Part shown: piece after piece, positions 30,100 through 36,412 of the stretch
Layout: the number at the start of each line of letters is the position of its first letter
How positions within the stretch are numbered: the stretch's first letter is position 1
From: Poronia punctata
Lineage: Eukaryota > Ascomycota > Sordariomycetes > Xylariales > Xylariaceae
Direction: 5' to 3'
DNA length: 36,412 nucleotides
Assembly (NCBI GenBank): GCA_022579005.1
Contig: MU401519.1
Location: 146,879-183,290 of the forward strand
Position numbers and translations under genes: made by a program
Notes under the pieces: generated by a model
What the model was told of the DNA's origin: nothing
What the model saw: only the letters and a program-made list of their open reading frames with translations
Database searches by the model: none

Positions 30100-33000
30100 T
30101 GTATGCAAAAACGATTAAAGTTAATATAATATAATTAATTTAGTATATTATTATATAACTTTATAAATTTAAAAAACTAATATATAATATAAAATAAAAA
30201 ATCTTTTTTTATACTTATTAAAAATATAGCTATAGCTATTAGTTAGCTATAAAATTTGCTAAGTAAAGTACTAAGTGCTTATAAACTTACTTATTTATAA
30301 TATATTTTTTAGCTTAATTATTTAGTAAGTAATAAAGCTATTTAAATATATAAGTATAAATAAAATGTTTATATATAAAGTTAATACTTTTTAAGTAAGT
30401 AGTTAGCAAAATAAAAAATTAAAAATGCTTTTATTTTTACTTTATAAACTACTTTTTATTAATTATAAAGTTTAAATTAATACTTTTTTATATTGCTATA
30501 TAAGTAATTATAAATAGTAGTGCTATAAAAGCTATTAAATAAAAAAAGTAAATTTTTTTTAAAATATATTTTATTACTTAACCTTTTTTTATAATTTTTT
30601 TGCTTTTTTTGCTTTTTTTTTTAATAATGCGCCTATACCTTTTTATAAGTAAATTTTATAAATTTATAGCTATATATGCTTTTAAAGCATTTTAATATAG
30701 TAATAGTTAATTAAATATATTATTATTTTAAAAAAAACTTTTTACTAATTATTATAAGTGCTTATTACTTTTTATAATTAATTTATAAGTAATATTTTAA
30801 GTACTTTATTAACTTTTTTAATATTTTTTAAAATAAAAAAGATAGCTAATATTTTTAAAAAGCTAGTAGCTAAAACTTTTGCACTTTTATAAGTAGTAAT
30901 ATAATTTTTTATAATATAATAAATATTTATATTAATAAGTAGTAGCTTATTTTTAGTAGTTAAAAATCTTTTTATTGTTAAAGTAGCTACTATAGCGCTT
31001 TAAAAAAGCGTAACCCCTAATTTTTTATTTGCTTTTTTGCTGCTTTTTTTTATACCCTTTGCTTGCTTATTGCTTAAGCTTTTAAGCTTAGTTAGTTAAA
31101 AAGAAGTTAAAAAAAAAAGAAAAAAAAAAGAAAAAAAAATAAAGCTAAATAATTGCTTAGTAGCAGCTTTGCTTTTTTTAAAGCTAGCTTAAGCTTTATT
31201 ACTACTTTTAAGTATAAAAATAAAAGTAAAAATAAAGCTAAAAGCAAAAAAAAAGCTTATAAAAGCTTTTTTAAAACTAAAAAGCATTTTAAAAAAGCTA
31301 GCTATTATACTTTTTTATATTTAAATTGTTGCTAGTTTATTATAGCAAGCTAAAATAATAACTACTATAATATAGTTATTAATACTTATTATTACTTTTA
31401 TGCTTTTAAGCACTTTTATTACCTTATATAAGTAATTTTTATTAAGTTATATAATTTTTTTAAATTATATATAATATATATTAACTGCTTATATAGCTTT
31501 TTTTATATTTTTTTTTTTGCTTTTTAATATTTTTAAGTAAAAAATAATTTATTAGTTATAAAAATAGTAAGCTATATATAAGTATTAATATTTATATTTA
31601 ATAATTTTTATACTAATATAGTTAATTATAAGCTAAAAAAATATATAAATAGTAATTTATATTGCTTTAAGCATTTTAAAAAAGCAATTTAATTTTAATT
31701 ATTTACTTTTTAGTACGCTTTTTTTTTTAGTACTTTTACTTTTGCTTTTACTTTTGCTACTACTAATAAGCTTTTAGTTAATACTAAGGTTATATACGCT
31801 ATAGTATACTACTTTTTTTATTTTATTTAAATAAATAAAATAAAAAAAATAGCCTTATAATTTTTAAAATTATTTAGCTTTTTACTTAAGTAAGCTTTTA
31901 AGCTTATATTAATTAATTTTGTTTTTAGTGCTTTTTTTGCTTTTTTTTAATTATAAAATTTATATATTATAAGTTAATTAAAGCTTTAAAGTATTTAAAT
32001 TTAATATAAAAAAGGTTTTTTATAAGTTTATTAGCAAGCATTTAATTTATAAAAAAGTATATTACTTAAAATAAGCCTTTTTTATACTTTTATTTAATTT
32101 ATATATTTTAAATATTTATATAGCGCAAATAGGTTTTTATATAGTTATGCTTTTTTATTACTAAGCAAATTATTTATTAGTTATTTAAGTTAATTATAAG
32201 CGTTTAACTTAAGTTTAGCTAAATATTATTAAATAATTTTTTTAACGCTATAGTTTTTTTAGCTATAAGTGCTAATATATAAATCTTTGCTTTAGTAATA
32301 AAAATAATAACTATGCTTTGCTATATAGCTTTTTAATTAATTATACTTTTAAATAAAAGCATAATATACTTATAAAAAAAAAATTAATATTAAAATTGTT
32401 TATAAAAAATGCGTTTTTAATAATTAATAAAGCTTATATACTTTAATTATAAATATTATATATAATTTTTAAGTTTTAAGTATAGTATAAGTATTAAATT
32501 ACTTATTTTGCTACTTTAATATACTTTATACTTAAATTAGTTAAAGATTTTAAAAGCTATAAAGCTATATATACTATATTTAGCTAAATTATTATTATAA
32601 TATATAAAATTAATTTTATAAGCTTTTAAAACTTTTTTATTTATTTTTTAATTGCTTTTTTTAAGTATTTTTTAAGCTTTTAAAATAATAATAAAGTTGT
32701 TAAAATTTAATTATTATTTGCTAAGTAATATTTTTTTATAATTTTTTTAATATACTAATTATAGCTTAAAAATAGTTTTTAATTTTTATAATTTTTAATA
32801 ATCTTTATGCTTAAAAACTAGCTTATATTTGTTTACTTTTTAAGCTTATAAGCTTTTTTAATTTAGTTAACAATTTTTTATATTTTAGCTTTTTACTTTA
32901 AACTATATAATACTAAAAAGTTATTTATATAAAAAATAATAAAAATAGCTTAATTTTAAGTATAAAAAAAACAAAGTTTTTTAGTTAAAGCAATTAAACT

Positions 33001-35060
33001 ATATAAGCAAAAAGTATATGTAAATTTTTAATACTAAAGCAATAGTAAATCTTTTAGCTTATATAATGCTTTTTTAAGCAATATTACTATATTTTTATTT
33101 TTAAACTTATTAAATAACTTATAAGTTATAAGCTTTTAACTTTTTTTGCTTATATTAAAAAAAGCGCTTATTATATTAAATTACTTAACTTTAAAGTTAT
33201 AGTAAGCTACTAAAGCTATTATAAAGCATAGCGTTTAAGCTATAAGCGTTGCTATATAAATAAATTAAAGCATATTAGCTTATTAAAAATTATTTTTAAC
33301 TATAAAGCGTACTTTATATATATTTAAATACTTTTAATTATTAAATTTATAGTTAAAAACCTATTTTAAAAGTAATAGCTTATACTTTATAGTAACCTTT
33401 ATAATTTTTTTTATAGTACTTAGTTTTTATAAGTTTTTAAATTTTTTTATTATATTTACTTAAAATTAATTTTTTAATAAATACTTAAAAAGCTTATACT
33501 AAAATTTTAGTAATAGCTTAATTAAGTTTTTTTAATAAATTTTAAAGTGCTTAAAGGTAGCTTTTAAGTAGTTAGCTTAATATTAATTTATAGCAGCTAT
33601 AATTACTATATATAAAGTACAATGCTTTTTATTACTTTTTTAAATTATTTTTTTTAGCTTTATAAAGTAAGTTTTTAAAAAGTTAAACTAGTTATAATTA
33701 TTTAAAATATATATTTTTTATTTTTAATATATTTTTTAAGTAAAAATAAATACTTTATAATTAAGTTAATTAGCAAGCAAGCTTTAAATCTTTTAGTTAA
33801 CTTTATTTATAAGTAAGCTATAAACCTTTTATTGCTTAATAGCTTTTTATAGTTAAAATTTTTTTTTAACTAAATAATTAATTTTTTTAAGTTAGTAATT
33901 AATTTTTTTAAGTTTTTTAAAGCTATTAATTTTGCTAAATTTACTTATTTAGTAACTATAATAATGTTTTAAATAAGGTTTTTTAGTTTTAAAGATTTAA
34001 AAGTAGCTATTTTTAATAAGTGCACTTTTTAGTTTTAACTTTAAATACTTTTTTTTTAAGTAATTATGCTACCTTTTTTTAGCTTTTTTTACGTATTGCT
34101 AAGTATAAGTATAAGCTTTATAACTTTTAGTAAATCTTTTATTTTACTTAGTTACTTTTTTAACTTTAAAAATAATTAAAAAGTTATAAGTTTTTATATT
34201 TAACTAATAAAAACAATATTGCTAGCTTTTATATATTTTTTAAAAGTGTTTACTTTTAACTTATACTTTTTTAGTTAGCTTTTAGTTAATAAGTTAATTA
34301 GTAGTTATATACTTTTTATTTTTGCAAATTTTAAAGCGCTAGTGCTATTTTTACTTTATATAGTAAGCTTAATACTTTATAAGTCTACTAAATTAAAAAT
34401 TTGTTTATTTAGTATAATAAGCTATTTAATTATTTTTTATATACTTTTATTAAGCTATAGCTTTGCTTATATATTATAAAAAAGCTTTTTATTAAATTAT
34501 ATATTATATATAATAATAACTTTATTAATTGCTAGAATTTAAATTTTATATAAATTTATTACTTTATATCTTATTAAATAACTTATATAAGCTTTTACTT
34601 TTACTTTATAATTTTATTTTTTATAAGTAGCAAGTTTATTACGTTTTATAAAATATACTTTATATTTATAAGCTTTAATTAAGCTTTAATTTAGCTTAAA
34701 ATTTGCTAGCTTATTAATTACTTAAGCTAGCAAATACTATTAATAGTATTATTAAAACTATAAATAAAGCACTTTTATAAGTAAGTATAAGTTATTAGCT
34801 TTTAAAAAGCTTTAGTTATATAGCTAAATAGCTATATAAGCTACTTTTAGCTATAATTTTTTAAAAAAACCTGCTTTTAAAAGCATTTTTAACCTAGTAT
34901 TAATAATTTGTTAACTAGCGCGCTTACTACTTTTAATAAGCTTTTTAATATACGTAAAAAAAACTTTTAAAATAATCTTTTTTTTACTAGCTTAGCGCTT
35001 ATATATTATAGTTTATAAATTATAAATTATTACTTTTTTATTATTATTACGTATATAGCA
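30100..35060. repeat. AT-saturated block, RIP-like mutated repeat DNA (block A)
   Basis: Nearly all A and T, with dense TATA, TTTAA and TATAAG words, and stop codons TAA and TAG in every frame. The only open frame of note (31153-31335) is lysine-rich and meaningless. Surviving C and G are strongly restricted: TGA/TCA, CCA and TGG are essentially absent by eye, while AGC, GCT, ACT and AGT persist. Such composition is the end state of C-to-T mutation on both strands of repeated DNA (RIP). The original element is no longer readable. A pair of inverted TAACCCCTA words at 31011 and 35077 may mark the ends of an insertion. Confidence 0.85.
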
Positions 35061-35085
35061 AATTTGTTGGTCCGGCTAGGGGTTA
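31011..35085. mobile_element. Possible degenerate DNA transposon remnant bounded by 9-bp inverted words
   Basis: TAACCCCTA at 31011-31019 and its reverse complement at 35077-35085 lie 4.07 kb apart. Both begin with TA outside ACCCC, as expected for a Tc1/mariner-pogo element with a TA target. Inside the right copy the sequence CCGGACCAAC then AAATTTGC (minus strand) is unusually GC-rich; inside the left copy the corresponding bases are mostly T, ending ATTTGC. This could be one intact and one mutated terminal repeat. Nine bases are weak evidence, and 4 kb is large for this class unless it is nested. Confidence 0.25.
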
Positions 35086-36412
35086 ATGTAATTATAACAC
35101 GTTACTATTTGTAGTACTATGTTAACTTAATTAATAAAAGGGAAAAGAAAGTTATAAGGACTTTTTTTAGCAAGTTTTATATAGCTATAAAGGTTTGTAA
35201 TTAATTAAGACCTATTAGCAATATAAAAAGGATACGTATACCTTACGTATTTAATACGTAAAGGACGCGTACTTTATATATACTAGTTACGTACTATATA
35301 CGTACACTGCGCGTATACTTTTTTAATAAGGTAAGTTTAATACAATTTATAATAAATATATAAAAAACTAAATATTTATGTTTATAAGATATTTGCGTTT
35401 TAATAGTTTTAATATAGTTAATAAAGTTAAAGGTATTAAAAGGGATTTTAATACTTGCTATTTTTTTTTTAACTATATTTTTATTTTTTTATGCTTTTGT
35501 TTTTAATTTGTAAGCAATTTACTATTGCTTTAATTTTTATTTATATTTAATTTATTATAATAAAAAACTTAAGTGCTTAGTTAAAAGTCTTCTTTGTAAA
35601 CAAATTTGCAAAGTTATTTTTTTTGTTAATTTAACGTACTTTTATAATTTCCTTTTTTTTATAAGATTTTTATAGTAATATTATGTTAATTATAAAGCGT
35701 TTTTTTTACGTACTTTTAAGTTTTATAAAATACTAGTAAAGCGACTTAAAATTAGTATAAAGTACTAAAAAAATTAAAAATAATTTAAGTACTTTAAAAA
35801 TTAAGTATAAGGTAGTACGTAAAGCAATAGCGCTATTAACTTTATTAACTATATTATATAGTTTACTAGTAAAAACAAATTAAATAACGTGCTTATATTT
35901 ACTTAAGTTTTAGTATATAATATTACTAGTAATTTTATATTTGTTTTGCTTATAATTTAAAATTAATTTAGTAGTAAAAATAATAATAAAACTAATTTAA
36001 AAGCTTAAGTTAGTGTTGTTAGCAAATAATTTATTTATAAAAATAAATAGCTTTGCTTTTATTAAGTTTAAAAGTATATATGTTAATTTGCAATGTTTAT
36101 TTTTAATTTACTAGTTAATTTACTTGTTTAATGCTTAAATATTGTCTTTTATAAGTTTAATAACTTATATAGCCGTTAACAAGTTAAATATAGCTTTAAG
36201 TTAACATATATTGCTAATATATATACTACGTGCCTTTTAGCTAACGTATTACTAAAAAACATTAACTAAAACAAAGTTAATTTTAATTAAATTCTTTACT
36301 TAACTTTTTTGCGTAAGAATTACTTTTTTATTTTAAAAAGTAACTTTTATACTATTAAACTTAATAGCTTATTTTTTATTAAAAAATTGCTTTAGTTTTG
36401 CTTTAAATTTAG
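35086..36412. repeat. AT-rich block B, less saturated, with TACGTA-rich segment
   Basis: Still strongly AT-rich but with a different residue pattern from block A. TACGTA and ACGT words are frequent at 35230-35330, and TCT, ACA and CAC occur again. It runs to the window edge, so its right end is unseen. No coding frame. It is probably another mutated repeat, or unique DNA caught by spreading mutation. Confidence 0.7.

Noticed and set aside
31153..31335. Lysine-rich 60-codon frame in the AT-rich block
   Set aside because: Expected by chance from A-rich codons in saturated AT DNA; no homology signal.
33868..33915. Short duplication of an AATTAATTTTTTTAAG-type unit
   Set aside because: Two imperfect copies in extremely AT-rich sequence are expected by chance; not reported as a repeat.
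30100..36412. AT-rich block as mitochondrial DNA or a centromere core
   Set aside because: No mitochondrial gene, tRNA or rRNA is visible, and the restricted C/G context fits mutation of former repeat DNA better. A centromeric location cannot be excluded because many fungal centromeres consist of such DNA.

Overview
The window is nuclear DNA of a filamentous ascomycete (Pezizomycotina). This rests on short introns of 48-88 nt with GTAAGT-like donors, CTAAC or CTGAC branch sites and YAG acceptors, on the gene content (fungal Hsp90 ending MEEVD, Rrp36, Utp13, Coq8, a fucose-lectin-like type II membrane protein), and on a 6.3 kb AT-saturated block that looks like repeat-induced point mutation (RIP). 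Genus cannot be fixed by eye; a Sordariomycete is a weak guess.

Layout. 1-1069: low-complexity left edge (T runs, a run of 28 C) with no convincing gene. 1070-3231 (-): HSP90, with one coding intron and a well-supported 304-nt intron in its 5' leader. 5101-5182 (+): tRNA-Asp(GTC) with a 10-nt intron. 5904-7192 (+): atypical short-chain dehydrogenase/epimerase in five exons. 7987-8874 (+): DJ-1/PfpI-like protein. 9194-10142 (-): citrate/tricarboxylate-type mitochondrial carrier. 11196-12321 (-): FCP1/NIF-type HAD-domain protein with an altered catalytic motif. 12793-13885 (+): Rrp36. 14229-16394 (-): Coq8/ABC1 kinase-like protein. 16747-19604 (-): Utp13. 20499-22293 (+): unrecognised 541-aa probable membrane protein. 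24391-26052 (+): type II membrane protein with a fucose-lectin-like ectodomain. 27308-28698 (+): Old Yellow Enzyme family oxidoreductase. 28699-30100: gene-free, falling in GC. 30100-36412: AT-rich mutated repeat DNA, apparently two different blocks meeting near 35.06-35.09 kb.

The genes are mostly unrelated housekeeping functions and do not form a cluster. Loose themes are small-subunit ribosome assembly (Rrp36, Utp13), mitochondria (Coq8, the carrier, possibly the HAD protein) and redox or stress functions (Hsp90, DJ-1-like, SDR, OYE). I see no biosynthetic cluster, CRISPR array or intact mobile element. The least explained signals are the context of the surviving cytosines in the AT-rich block, a repeatedly used intergenic octamer TACTCGTA/TACGAGTA, and the Asp-to-Asn change in the HAD motif. 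Exon coordinates were read by eye from splice motifs and frame continuity; no search or alignment was run.
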